Of a stretch of DNA of 64,000 nt, positions 1-9,037 are shown piece by piece. Numbering within the stretch: position 1 is the stretch's first letter; every line of letters begins with the position of its first letter. The DNA lies in contig AP018280.1 in assembly GCA_004296455.1 (NCBI GenBank), forward strand, positions 620,001-684,000, read 5' to 3'. This DNA comes from Calothrix sp. NIES-4101 (GTDB lineage Bacteria; Cyanobacteriota; Cyanobacteriia; Cyanobacteriales; Nostocaceae). Position numbers and translations under genes: made by a program. Below the pieces are notes generated by a model. It was not told the DNA's origin. It ran no database searches and worked only from the letters and a program-made list of their open reading frames with translations.

Positions 1-1405
1 CATTTTGAATCAGTAGCTTGAGGTTTTTCAGTACGGCAACGCGACGTTTTGCGACTTCAGTTCCCGAATTGAGGAGATGCCAAAATACCTGGTCACACTC
101 GTCGATGATTACTGTGTCATTGTGCCAATCATTGGGGTTGAATCGAGCTTGACTTTGATGATGTAGAGAATCGATACAGACTCCATAACCGAGCAAATCA
201 CCAGTTCCAGAATCACGAACTTCCGTGACGTAATTCACCCCAAACCGTTTACATAACGCCTCTCCCAGTTGAATTCGATGGGTAATAATTAATACTCTGC
301 GATTGCGCTCGTGGGCTTTGGCAACTTCACCAACTAGCCATTGAGTTTTACCCGTCCCTTTTGCAGATTTGAGGACAATTAGTTTTTCACTGTCTGACAT
401 TTGAATCTGCTCCAAGTATTTTTGAGTGAGTTTTATTGCAATTTGATAAGTCAACAAGGTATGCAGTCGAATCTGCCATAAATCCAGTGTTTCAGCGTAG
501 TAGTAAAGCTCGTAAAAAGCATCCTCTCCTTCTGTTTCAGAGTTTTCTGGGGTGATACTTAGAGCAATTTTGCGCTGGGATACAACAAAATCATCAACTC
601 CCTTCTCCGGACCAGGTAGATCAATAACCCGAACATCTCATCCCTCAACAGCAAGCAATTTCCCCATTCTCTTAATCGCAGTTCTTACCCGTTGAACAGT
701 TTCCGGCTTCTTGTCGTGGTCGAAGCAAATAGTTACCCTTCTATATGGTGTTGCAAAATGCTTCAAATCAGGTACGAGAAAGGGTTTACCGATGATATTT
801 CCATCCTCATCCTTGGGAGTTCGATAACCTGCATTGACTCCGGGAATAGCGATCGCAGCATACCCAGCAGTTAACAAACAAGCTGCTTTTTTCGCACCTT
901 CAACAATGACAATCGGTACATTTTTCCGCCAAACCCAGTACCAAAATCCCCAAGGGTGCTTCCAATCTTCGCTTTTAACTTCAATTCCGCTATAACGAGA
1001 AACCAACGCCCAAGCTGCGTTGGAAACTTGTAAAAAGAATGCCCGCGTTGCTTCTTTATACGGATGTTCGTATTTTATGTACTTATTGATTTTACTAGGG
1101 TCACGTCTGGGTTTATCGGGTTTAAAGCAGCCCCACATCATGGGATTATATTCATCGAGTGGGTCAATTCCACTACACCACCAACCCCCATGTTCAATGT
1201 GGCGATATTTCTTCAAATCGCGATCGCGCAAACGTCCATCATTTCGACGTGAGATTTTAGGACTGTAAATCAGATATTCATAGGGAGTTGTACCTTCGAG
1301 GGATTTAACATTGAGGGTAATAATTTCCCTATCAACCCCACTTGCTATCCATTCTTCCCAGTGATGGTCTTGAAAATTGGTGTAACAAAAATCGATTGCA
1401 TTCAT
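1..1405 (-). pseudogene. Plasmid primase-helicase-like protein, split by an in-frame TGA; 3' end beyond window
   Basis: The 5' part (1405 down to 638) resembles the DUF3854/Toprim-like region of cyanobacterial plasmid replication proteins, with VIVEGAKKAACLL and ICFDHD as candidate Toprim motifs. At 638-640 the codon is TGA, but the same frame stays open to the window edge. It then reads DVRVIDLPGPEKGVDDF, a Walker A (SAKGTGKTQW) and a Walker B-like VIIDECDQVFWH, which indicates an SF2/primase-associated helicase. The likely start is the ATG at 1405, with GGAGGTT just upstream. Either the gene is recently inactivated by one nonsense change, the two parts act as separate polypeptides, or the base is an error. 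A role in plasmid replication is inferred from the family. Confidence 0.75.
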
Positions 1406-1528
1406 AATAACCTCCAAATTTTAACTGATAAAAGTAGAAAGATGAGTAAGCTATGACGCATGAAAAAGGGACGGCGAATTATAGAATTGCCGCAACAAAT
1501 TAGAAAAATGCAAATACTGGTTCGCAAT

Positions 1529-1807
1529 TTAATTAAGAATTACAACTTGCGAATTTTCAGGACGAAATTTTTGATTACTTGCCAAACTTGCATGAAATAA
1601 ATCAATGGCTCGATGGTGTGTGATCGGGTCTTGACGATTGTGCAACCAATCTTGAATAAGCTCCAAATTATAGCGAATACAACGGTTGTTGAGCTTTACC
1701 CAATGGCTTCCCTCGATCCAAGTCCCATCTAAACGATACTTTTTCAAAGTGGAAAAACTCATATTGAGTTTTTCTGATGCTTGTTGTTTTGTGACTAAGT
1801 GAAACAT
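1529..1807 (-). CDS. Small helix-turn-helix (excisionase/MerR-like) DNA-binding protein
   Basis: The protein has 92 residues. The N-terminal stretch (VTKQQASEKLNMSFSTLKKYR) looks like the winged HTH of excisionase or MerR-like small proteins. The conserved-looking W and R residues that follow (EGSHWVKLNNRCIRYN) fit the usual 'W...R.G..RY' tail of that fold. The start was set at 1807 because the possible TTG start at 1834 lies inside an AATTCG repeat block. It sits between the replication gene and the divergent transfer operon, so it may regulate either one; that role is inference. Confidence 0.5.
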   Translation of the reverse strand: MFHLVTKQQASEKLNMSFSTLKKYRLDGTWIEGSHWVKLNNRCIRYNLELIQDWLHNRQDPITHHRAIDLFHASLASNQKFRPENSQVVILN

Positions 1808-1810
1808 ATA

Positions 1811-1844
1811 CAATTCGCAATTCGTAATTCGCAATTCGCAATTA
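1811..1844. repeat. AATTCG short tandem repeats
   Basis: This is a run of near-identical CAATTCG/TAATTCG heptamer-like units immediately upstream of the HTH gene. The same unit family recurs inside the coding region near 18383-18447. It resembles the short tandemly repeated sequences of heterocystous cyanobacteria. Confidence 0.6.
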
Positions 1845-1983
1845 ATGCATATGGAGATATTTATACATAATTATCTCCGCTTAAACAACTAGCATAAATT
1901 GAAATATCCAAAAAATCTCAGCTACAGCATTGACTCAAAACCCTTATCTCACAATGCTTTCAGAGGTAAATATCTATGAGGTC

Positions 1984-2038
1984 TACATCAATAGTGATAG
2001 ATGCTTTTACATCAATGGTTATAAAAGTATTTACATCA
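1984..2038. promoter_or_regulatory. Three direct repeats (TACATCA) with exact 24-bp period
   Basis: TACATCA begins at 1984, 2008 and 2032. The first two units extend to TACATCAATAGT and TACATCAATGGT. They lie in the 370-bp gap between the HTH gene and the transfer-like operon that starts at 2177. They could be an operator for the operon or an iteron-like site. No gene is apparent elsewhere in the gap (1835-2176). Confidence 0.45.
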
Positions 2039-2176
2039 TGAGTCAAGAAATTCGTAGAAGCAAGGAAATTAAAATAACGTTGTAAGAATTTAGTACTCAG
2101 AACTCAAAAGCCAGAATTTTAGGAGGATAAAGCCGAGTGATAAGTACATGTAACTAAGATTACTTATACGGGAACT

Positions 2177-3187
2177 ATGAACAATTTAATTACTAACCCT
2201 GATGATTTAGAGTATATTTCCGATATCGCAAATCAGGTTTTGGAAAATCGACAGAAATTAACTGATATCAAAGATTTACAAGCTGCATTGAAAGAAGTTA
2301 GTTTAGAACACGGTAGAGAAATACAAATAAACCTTGTTTTCACAGAAAATCTATTAACTGGCTTTAATTTTTCGTTTGTACATGACCCGGAAAAAACTAC
2401 TCCCACTATTCCTTTTAAACCACAGGAAATTAATATCGACTCGAATCACAGTGATATTATTCCTTACTCACAAGCAACTACAAAGATTGAGATAGCAACC
2501 ACAAACCGACAAGGAAACCTTACTATTCCGTCATCATCGCCAAGTGGAATAATCATAAATCCCGGCTTGCAAGTTGAAGACCAACGCATTATCAATCCAA
2601 ATGATTCAGAGACTAATCAAATAATTGAAACGCCTACTCCTAGATTAAAGAAAAGAAATCCTGGCTTAATCAACGCAGTTAGTCAGTTAGCAAATCAACA
2701 TGAAATAAATGGGTTAATGCTAACTGGATTGGGGTTAAAAACAGGAATTTCTGTCACCGATACTCTGCAAACTGAAGAGAAACCGGATATACAAAATACT
2801 GGATTAGCAATAATTAAACGCTTTCAACAAGTTCTACCGGAAGAATTTATGACTTTGAAAGCGGGTGATTATCCTCAATCTTTTAAATGGAAAGACCCAG
2901 AATCCAATAAACAATACCATTTTTACTTTGAAGCTGCTCCAAGGAATGAAATTGGAGAGACAATTACAACTGCGTCTTTGAAAGGATTTGAAATTATCTC
3001 AGGCTCTGACATAAAACCTGTATTTATTGCAAATTTAATTGACGCTAAATACAACCGTTGGAGTATTGAACAGTGCGATTTCAACCAAAGGCAAATTCAA
3101 TCTTTAAATCTTGCTTGTAAATCCACAGTTCCACATCAGCCAAAAACAACTGTAAACAATATTACTGAGTCTTATCTGGAGATATAA
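2177..3187 (+). CDS. Hypothetical protein, first gene of the transfer-like operon
   Basis: The protein has 336 residues and no family I recognise. The N-terminal 60 residues are rich in charged helix-forming sequence (NQVLENRQKLTDIKDLQAALKEVS). The middle (about 75-155) is low-complexity, polar and proline-rich. The C-terminal 120 residues look globular (FKWKDPESNKQYHFYFEAAP). There is no signal peptide and no membrane segment. It ends 10 bp before the next gene and shares its strand with the VirB-like genes, so it is probably co-transcribed. Such positions are often held by relaxosome or coupling accessory proteins, but nothing in the sequence proves that. Confidence 0.55.
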   Translation: MNNLITNPDDLEYISDIANQVLENRQKLTDIKDLQAALKEVSLEHGREIQINLVFTENLLTGFNFSFVHDPEKTTPTIPFKPQEINIDSNHSDIIPYSQATTKIEIATTNRQGNLTIPSSSPSGIIINPGLQVEDQRIINPNDSETNQIIETPTPRLKKRNPGLINAVSQLANQHEINGLMLTGLGLKTGISVTDTLQTEEKPDIQNTGLAIIKRFQQVLPEEFMTLKAGDYPQSFKWKDPESNKQYHFYFEAAPRNEIGETITTASLKGFEIISGSDIKPVFIANLIDAKYNRWSIEQCDFNQRQIQSLNLACKSTVPHQPKTTVNNITESYLEI

Positions 3188-3197
3188 ATAATTGATT

Positions 3198-3806
3198 ATG
3201 TCTACAAAATACCCATATCAATATCCTAACAATAACCCAAATACATTCATTATCATGAAGATAATTAGGTGGAATCAGGCTGATAGCATTGCCGGCTTAT
3301 CTATTGGAATTGGATTGATTTATTTAGCTATTCGCGAGCCATTGCTAGTCGTAATCATCCTGTCTTTATCGTTATTTTTCTACTGTTTAAGTAGGTTAAT
3401 TATCCTTATACCTTACTTGAATAATTTAGTTAAAAATAAGATTCACTTTTGGCAAATAACAGGGTTAATTATCGCCATCACAGCAACCTTGACAATCTTT
3501 GAAATGCCAGCCCAGGCAATATTTTTGAGTGGATTAGAACAATATCTCACCAACATCGCTGAACAGAGTTCAACAGGAGGGACAAGTTCTATTGACCCGC
3601 AAGCGATCGCGCTAGTTTTCAATGCGATTCGTGGGGTGTTTCTGTTACTCGTTGGAGTTGCCGCATTATTTGCCTATAACCAAGCACAGCAAGGTAATGA
3701 TTGGAGACCAATAGCCACTCAAGCTGGTCTAGCAATTGGAATAATTTTAACCATCGATGTTATCACATTCCTGTTCATCGGAAACGGAACTACAACAGGA
3801 GGGTGA
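3198..3806 (+). CDS. VirB2/TrbC-like pilin candidate (membrane protein)
   Basis: About 202 residues. There are two hydrophobic segments near the N-terminus (around 28-70), a third hydrophobic stretch ending in FEMPAQA that looks like a cleavable signal, then a short mature part. The mature part has a glycine/serine-rich loop and two membrane segments (VFNAIRGVFLLLVGVAALFA and GLAIGIILTIDVITFLF). Signal plus two membrane helices is the VirB2/TrbC pilin plan, and its place directly before VirB3-like and VirB4-like genes supports this. The long N-terminal membrane extension is unusual. The start at 3198 is preferred over a TTG at 3192; a start at the internal ATG 3255 is possible. Confidence 0.5.
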   Translation: MSTKYPYQYPNNNPNTFIIMKIIRWNQADSIAGLSIGIGLIYLAIREPLLVVIILSLSLFFYCLSRLIILIPYLNNLVKNKIHFWQITGLIIAITATLTIFEMPAQAIFLSGLEQYLTNIAEQSSTGGTSSIDPQAIALVFNAIRGVFLLLVGVAALFAYNQAQQGNDWRPIATQAGLAIGIILTIDVITFLFIGNGTTTGG

Positions 3807-3812
3807 GCAATC

Positions 3813-4148
3813 TTGCAAGAGAGAGAAGTAATCAAGGTAAACAGAATATTAGGAAAACAAGCAGGGTTTGGTCCCGTTCCAGCCAATCAAATTATGCCGT
3901 GGCTGGCAATTATCACAATTTCCTATTTTATCTTTGACGGTTTACTAGGTTGGGGGATTCCTAAAGTCGCAGTTATTAGTTTTTGGTTGATTATTAGTTG
4001 GTGGTTTGTGACGGGAAAAGACCCAGATAAATACGTCAATCGTTTTCGTAAGCCTAAAGGTAAAAATTGGATAATTGGCGGGGCGATTTATGTGTCTCCT
4101 TTAATTTCTAGAAAAGTTAGAAATAAATTCAAAAATGAGAGGAGATAA
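3813..4148 (+). CDS. VirB3-like inner-membrane protein
   Basis: The protein has 111 residues, close to VirB3 length. Two adjacent hydrophobic segments (MPWLAIITISYFIFDGLLGW and AVISFWLIISWWFVTG) are followed by a basic cytosolic tail. It uses a TTG start at 3813, preceded by GGAGGG at a suitable distance. Its stop overlaps the start of the VirB4-like gene (TAATG), which indicates translational coupling. In VirB systems VirB3 binds VirB4 at the membrane, so size, topology and adjacency agree. The assignment rests on context more than on sequence motifs. Confidence 0.55.
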   Translation: MQEREVIKVNRILGKQAGFGPVPANQIMPWLAIITISYFIFDGLLGWGIPKVAVISFWLIISWWFVTGKDPDKYVNRFRKPKGKNWIIGGAIYVSPLISRKVRNKFKNERR

Positions 4149-7015
4149 TGAAAACTCAAATACAAACAATTAACGCGAGCAAATTGAATCAAAAATTACA
4201 ATATATCCCCTTTGAAAACGAACTTGACCTTTGCTGTATGGTTAGGATTGAAAGGGATAATCGCTGTATCGGAGGGTTTTTATTAAATAAAGGTGATATT
4301 TCCGAAGAAAATCAATTTCAAGTAGTTTTTGCATTTCAAATTAAGGGAATACACGACCAACTTTACCCAGAAGAAGTTACCGCAATATCCACTGGTATTT
4401 CCGAAGCTATGAAATTCATCCTTCCAGGAGAGAAATGTACTTTCCTTTTGGGAAGATATTCCGATAATTCAATTAGACAGCAACAACTTGATCGACTTGC
4501 CCAAAATTCCTCTTTACCACTCCCAACTATTTTAATTCGTAATGAACAAGCTCGAATTCAAGAATTAACTCGAAAAGGAACAAGGTCAACTTGGCAACAA
4601 ATTGTGTTCTGTACCTGGACTGCGGATGCATTTGGAGAAAATAGAAGCGACCTTTTATCTAAATTAATTTATCAAGTAGCAAAATCAGGGCGTTTTTTAT
4701 TAGATAACTTTACAGGACGCATTTCCCAACGACAGGAGCAACTCCTTAGTCAAGTTTTGATGAAAGCTTATACAGAAGGTTTTCTACAATGGGAAATGCT
4801 ATTTAACACAAAAGCTGGATTGGAGATACAATCCCTCAATGATATTGAATTATGGTCGTGGTTGTGGAGTCGATTTAATCAATATAGCCCTCCACAGATT
4901 CCTCAACTTCTGGTATTAAAGGAAGATAATAATAGTGGATTGCAACTAATAGAAATTCAAAATTCATTCAAACATTCAACAACAATTTTAATCGCGGGAG
5001 GACGGGGAAAAAGTTCTTGTCCCGAACACCGTCAATGCACAAACCGCATTTACATCAAAGATAAAGTCTGCGGTGTATTAACGATGGCTGATACCGTACC
5101 TGCTTGGATAAGTGCAAAAGAGCAAATTGCATGGATGTGGAAAGTCATGAGCGAAAATCACGTCCGTGATACGGAAGCTTGGGTAGAAATTTCCTCCGCA
5201 AATCGCTACCTCACCGAAGATAATTTACACCGTCAAGCAAAACAAACCAAAGTCGCAAGGGAAAGAGCTTTTCTTAAGGGAAGTGGTAGAGACGTAGGAG
5301 CGGAAATTAAACAGGAGGAAAGTTTTGACGCGCAGAAGAAATTATACAAAGGTGCTGTTCCTCTCAACTGCGCGGTGGTGTTTCTGGTTTATCGGGAAAA
5401 TGCCGAAAGTCTGGATTTAGCCTGTGACTTGCTTTGTAACAGCTTTGGTACAGCCAAAGTTGTGCGGGAAAAACACATCGCATCACAAATCTGGCTAGAA
5501 ACTTTACCCATCACTTGGAGACGTATTTTACACTCCAGTTCGATTCTGAGTGAACGTCGATTGGTGTTGGAAAGTGAAACTGTTGCAGGAGTTTTACCGC
5601 TAACCCTTCCCAAGGAGTTGGATAGTCAGGGTGTGGAATTTTTGACTAACCGAGGAGGAAAACCTGCTTGCATAGACTTATTTACCCATACCCAACATGC
5701 CTTGATTACAGGAAAAACCGGTTCTGGGAAATCAGTATTGCTGTGGCGATTTATGCTCGATGCACTGTCACAGGGAATACCTGTAGTCGGGATGGATATT
5801 CCCGCAGCTGATGGGGAAAGTTCTTTTAAAACAGCGATCGCACTTCTCGGAGATGCGGGTGCATATTTCGATTTGTCTCGTGCTTCCAATAATTTGATGG
5901 AACCTCCAGACTTGAGAAGTTTCGACCCAGAGGAGAGAGCATCCCGAATGAAGTCCTGGCGTTCATTTATACGTAATGCTTTGGGAGTCATCGTCATGGG
6001 ACGATTGGATGCACCCCATTTAGCACAGAGGGTTGACGCAATTTTGCTGCGATCGCTCGAAATCTTTCTCAGCGACCCCGATATCATTGAACGCTACAAC
6101 CTCTCATTTTCTAAGGGTTGGAAATCTCCCGAATGGCAGGATACGCCTACTTTAAAAGATTTTAGCCGTTTCTGTTCGACCGCTCGACTCAATATTTCTA
6201 AACCCGAAGCAATTGACCATCAAGCGATAAATCAAATAACCAGTCAGATTGCAGCGTTGTTAGTAAGTCCATTAGGGAATGCGATCGCAAAACCCAGCAG
6301 CTTCTCTCCCGAACCGATGGTCAAGTTTTATGCACTGACTGGGCTAAGTAATGACCAAGATTCCTACACGATGGCTGTTGCAGCGAAAGCAGCTTGTTTG
6401 CGCGTGGCTCTTTCCTACCCCAAAAGTCTATTTATCGGTGATGAGTTGTCCGTGTTGTTCCGCAAGGATGGATTTAGCGCGATGGTGGGTGAGCTTTGTG
6501 CTACCGCACGTAAGGACGGTTTGAGTATAGTTTTATCCAGCCAAGACCCGGATACGATTTGCCAGTCTTCGGCAGCTGCAATGATTATGCAAAATATCAG
6601 TTACCGCATCACTGGTTGCATTACATCAAATGCAGTTGCATCGTTTCAAAATTATTTGTCTTACCCAGTTGAAATTATCACTCAAAATGCTTCCGAATCC
6701 TTCTTTCCCCGACGTTCGGATTTGTATTCATGTTGGCTAATCGAGAAAGGGGGACGATTTTGGCAAACTCGATTTTATCCTGGAGAAATGTCTCTAGCAG
6801 CAGTTGCAACAAATCAGGAGGAACGGATTACACGTCGAGAAATTTTATCTCAATATCCCAATACTTTGAAAGGTAAATTAAAAGGATTGGCTAATTTTAC
6901 TAAAGTTTACGTTGAAGCGATTAGGTCAAATAAGGAATTAATAAATACACACATAGGAGCCAGTTATGTCTTGGAAGAAAAACAGAGTGAAGAAATTACG
7001 AACGGTCAGATATAA
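4148..7015 (+). CDS. VirB4/TraC-like conjugation ATPase
   Basis: The protein has 955 residues. Walker A is GKTGSGKS (about residues 521-528) and the Walker B region is SLFIGDE (about 758-764). A further conserved-looking stretch follows (ATARKDGLSIVLSSQDPD), typical of VirB4/TraC/TraG-class P-loop ATPases, with a glutamine-containing sensor after it. The N-terminal half is the usual poorly conserved domain. It would power pilus assembly and substrate transfer at the inner membrane. It is coupled to the VirB3-like gene by a TAATG overlap, and the next gene starts inside its 3' end. Motifs make the ATPase class firm; the VirB4 role comes from length and neighbours. Confidence 0.8.
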   Translation: MKTQIQTINASKLNQKLQYIPFENELDLCCMVRIERDNRCIGGFLLNKGDISEENQFQVVFAFQIKGIHDQLYPEEVTAISTGISEAMKFILPGEKCTFLLGRYSDNSIRQQQLDRLAQNSSLPLPTILIRNEQARIQELTRKGTRSTWQQIVFCTWTADAFGENRSDLLSKLIYQVAKSGRFLLDNFTGRISQRQEQLLSQVLMKAYTEGFLQWEMLFNTKAGLEIQSLNDIELWSWLWSRFNQYSPPQIPQLLVLKEDNNSGLQLIEIQNSFKHSTTILIAGGRGKSSCPEHRQCTNRIYIKDKVCGVLTMADTVPAWISAKEQIAWMWKVMSENHVRDTEAWVEISSANRYLTEDNLHRQAKQTKVARERAFLKGSGRDVGAEIKQEESFDAQKKLYKGAVPLNCAVVFLVYRENAESLDLACDLLCNSFGTAKVVREKHIASQIWLETLPITWRRILHSSSILSERRLVLESETVAGVLPLTLPKELDSQGVEFLTNRGGKPACIDLFTHTQHALITGKTGSGKSVLLWRFMLDALSQGIPVVGMDIPAADGESSFKTAIALLGDAGAYFDLSRASNNLMEPPDLRSFDPEERASRMKSWRSFIRNALGVIVMGRLDAPHLAQRVDAILLRSLEIFLSDPDIIERYNLSFSKGWKSPEWQDTPTLKDFSRFCSTARLNISKPEAIDHQAINQITSQIAALLVSPLGNAIAKPSSFSPEPMVKFYALTGLSNDQDSYTMAVAAKAACLRVALSYPKSLFIGDELSVLFRKDGFSAMVGELCATARKDGLSIVLSSQDPDTICQSSAAAMIMQNISYRITGCITSNAVASFQNYLSYPVEIITQNASESFFPRRSDLYSCWLIEKGGRFWQTRFYPGEMSLAAVATNQEERITRREILSQYPNTLKGKLKGLANFTKVYVEAIRSNKELINTHIGASYVLEEKQSEEITNGQI

Positions 7016-7817
7016 AGGAAAAATAAAAAGTATTTCCATTATTGGAATTGCAGTTATAAGCATCAGTTTTACTGCGATCGCTCCTCCAATATTTGCAGCG
7101 ACTTCAGATACCAAAGAAACTCGTGATATTTCTCAAACCGCTACCGACACATTCAACAAAAACTCATCGGGGGAAATTCAAGCATTTATAAATGATGTCC
7201 GCTCGTTTGTTCGTGGTGACTTTTTCGGTAATATTTCCCAAATGATAAAAAACGCGATCGGCTCGGTTGAAGTTCCTGATTTAGGTCAAGTTGTCAGCGA
7301 CATAATGAAAGGCTCTTTACCCCAAGATGGAGCTACAGCAAACAAATTGGAGAATAAAATTCCTAATTCCTACGCAATTCGTCAGGATTTAGCAAACCAA
7401 AGCGAACGAGTTGGAGCAATTGAATTTGCTCAAATAAAAACACTTTCAAAAAATGCTCAACAAGAATCTAAATTAACGCTGGATAAAAGTGCTAATTCTG
7501 AACTTGAATCTAACCAAATGTCGGAGGATTCGCAAAATTCTGATACTTCCCAGCAAATTTTACAAAATATTTCTCGACAATTAAAAAGTAATTCAACTAT
7601 TGCCGATTTGCAATTACAGGAAGCATCCCAAGCCAGACAGGATAGGGCTTTGGGGTTAACTTTAACAGCGCAAGTCGCACAGGAATTGAATGCGGTAAAT
7701 ACAAGAGAAAGACAAAGTGCGATCGCAACTGGTAATAGCGCAATATCTCAAAGTTCGTTATTCGTAATGCCAGGTGATTCCGTATTTAACGAAAATTTTC
7801 CTAATTCAAATAATTAA
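6966..7817 (+). CDS. VirB5/TrbJ-like secreted protein candidate
   Basis: The protein has 283 residues. A basic N-terminus and hydrophobic core (SIIGIAVISISFTAIAPPIFA) form a signal peptide with cleavage near AAT. The mature protein is largely helical and polar, with glutamine- and serine-rich segments and a predicted coiled coil around 190-255. This matches the general look of VirB5/TrbJ pilus-tip proteins. The start at 6966 overlaps the VirB4-like gene by 50 bp and has AGGAG at a proper distance. It ends 2 bp before the VirB6-like gene. Sequence similarity to VirB5 is not evident by eye, so the name is contextual. Confidence 0.45.
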   Translation: MSWKKNRVKKLRTVRYKGKIKSISIIGIAVISISFTAIAPPIFAATSDTKETRDISQTATDTFNKNSSGEIQAFINDVRSFVRGDFFGNISQMIKNAIGSVEVPDLGQVVSDIMKGSLPQDGATANKLENKIPNSYAIRQDLANQSERVGAIEFAQIKTLSKNAQQESKLTLDKSANSELESNQMSEDSQNSDTSQQILQNISRQLKSNSTIADLQLQEASQARQDRALGLTLTAQVAQELNAVNTRERQSAIATGNSAISQSSLFVMPGDSVFNENFPNSNN

Positions 7818-7819
7818 CT

Positions 7820-8700
7820 ATGATTCTCCCTCGCTTCATCGCCCAAGTTACACAACCAGATAATTATTCCGATTCCAGCGTTGGAATTGGATTAGTGAGA
7901 AGTAGCATTGAACTCAGCAAGCAAACTGTTGAGTCTTGGAATAAAGTTTGGGGAGATGTAGTTAATCCATCGGGTGCATTATGGGCTGGATTATGTAATT
8001 TAGGGACAATTTTGGCTGCATTAAGCATCATTTTTCTCGCCATCAAAATGGCTGCTGATTATCAAGAGAAACGATTTTTATGGTCGGAATTGGCAGCTTC
8101 TTTTATTTACCCATTAGTAATCGCCCTGTTCTTAGGCAGTAACGGTTATTTACTTTCACAAACCGTACTTGTTATCCGAAATATTGGTCATAAAGAAGTG
8201 GTTAGTGTTCTTAATATTCAACTTGCCGATACCACGTTTAAAAGTGCGATCGCAAATGTGACTCTCACTCAAAATGTTAAAACTCAGGTATCTACCATCT
8301 ACGCTGAGTGTCAGGGAAAAACAGGTAAACCACTTACGGACTGTCTCCAAGAGAAACGACCGATTGTAGAACAAGTTTTAGCTGAAGCTGAAAAACAAAA
8401 TAATGCCCCGTTAGAACAAGCGCGTAAAGCGGTTGCAGAAGTAACTGATTTTGTCCAAAATCCCAGTGCTGTTTTCAATGCTTCTATTTCCTTGATACTA
8501 ATTACTTTTTTATATGCTTTGCAATGGGCTTTTGTGAATATTTTGGAAGCCGCATTAATTATGACTGCTAGTTTTGCACCAATTGCTTTGGGATTGAGTT
8601 TATTACCTCTGGGTTCCAAACCAATATGGGCTTGGGCTAGTGGCTTTATTTCCTTATTTGGAGTGCAATTAGGCTACAACATTGTGGTGGGTTTAGCCTA
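7820..8700 (+). pseudogene. VirB6/TrbL-like polytopic membrane protein, C-terminus cut by IS-A
   Basis: This is the N-terminal 293 residues of a membrane protein. Hydrophobic segments lie near 50-75, 90-110, 215-250 and 255-290, with a soluble loop containing a CxxxxxKPLTDC pair in between. That plan and the place in the operon fit VirB6/TrbL. The native frame ends at 8697; the TAG stop is supplied by the CTAG end of the insertion sequence. The rest of the gene is not found in the window, so the transfer operon is cut here and the sequence right of the element is unrelated. The truncated protein is probably not functional. Confidence 0.6.
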
Positions 8701-8780
8701 GGCTGTTGACTTTGTTGGTTTTAAGGCACCATTGCTTCATACAATAATAGTGTCGTTAATACTTAGCACATTCAAAGCCC

Positions 8781-9032
8781 ATGCAGGAGTTTAAAAGCCC
8801 AGTTAGTAGATTAGCACGTTTGTTTCAGAAAGGTCGAGATAACTGGAAAGAAAAAGCACTATTAAAACAAAAAAAGATTAGAGCCTTAGAAATCAAGGTT
8901 AGAGATCTATTAGATTCAAGAGAAGAATGGAAAAATCGCGCGTTGATGGCAGAGTCAAAACTAAAAGAGTTAAACATTGAAGGAGATTTAGACGAAAAAA
9001 AGAGGAAATTCAAGTCGAAGCAGAAATCATAG
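8781..9032 (+). CDS. IS-A orfA, basic coiled-coil N-terminal part of transposase
   Basis: The protein has 83 residues, lysine/arginine-rich and strongly helical (KKIRALEIKVRDLLDSREEW), so it could bind DNA or dimerise. Near its 3' end the codons cover an A-AAA-AAG heptamer (8996-9002). A -1 slip there enters the orfB frame, which stays open through 9038, giving a fused protein of roughly 519 residues. This is the orfA/orfAB arrangement known from several IS families. The identical gene occurs at 43002. Confidence 0.7.
   Translation: MQEFKSPVSRLARLFQKGRDNWKEKALLKQKKIRALEIKVRDLLDSREEWKNRALMAESKLKELNIEGDLDEKKRKFKSKQKS
8996..9002 (+). other. Slippery heptamer A-AAA-AAG for -1 frameshifting
   Basis: In the orfA frame the heptamer reads A-AAA-AAG, the classic X-XXY-YYZ signal. 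The -1 frame continues GAG GAA ATT and remains open into orfB with no stop. The signal is identical in copy 2 at 43217-43223. Confidence 0.7.
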
Positions 9033-9037
9033 AAGCT

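Noticed and set aside
1984-2038. Three evenly spaced repeats as a CRISPR array
   Set aside because: Only seven bases are shared, the spacing is 24 bp, there are three units and no cas genes.
5626-6087. Long minus-strand open frame inside the VirB4-like gene
   Set aside because: It is antisense to a P-loop ATPase with clear motifs, and its product is low-complexity with no domain.
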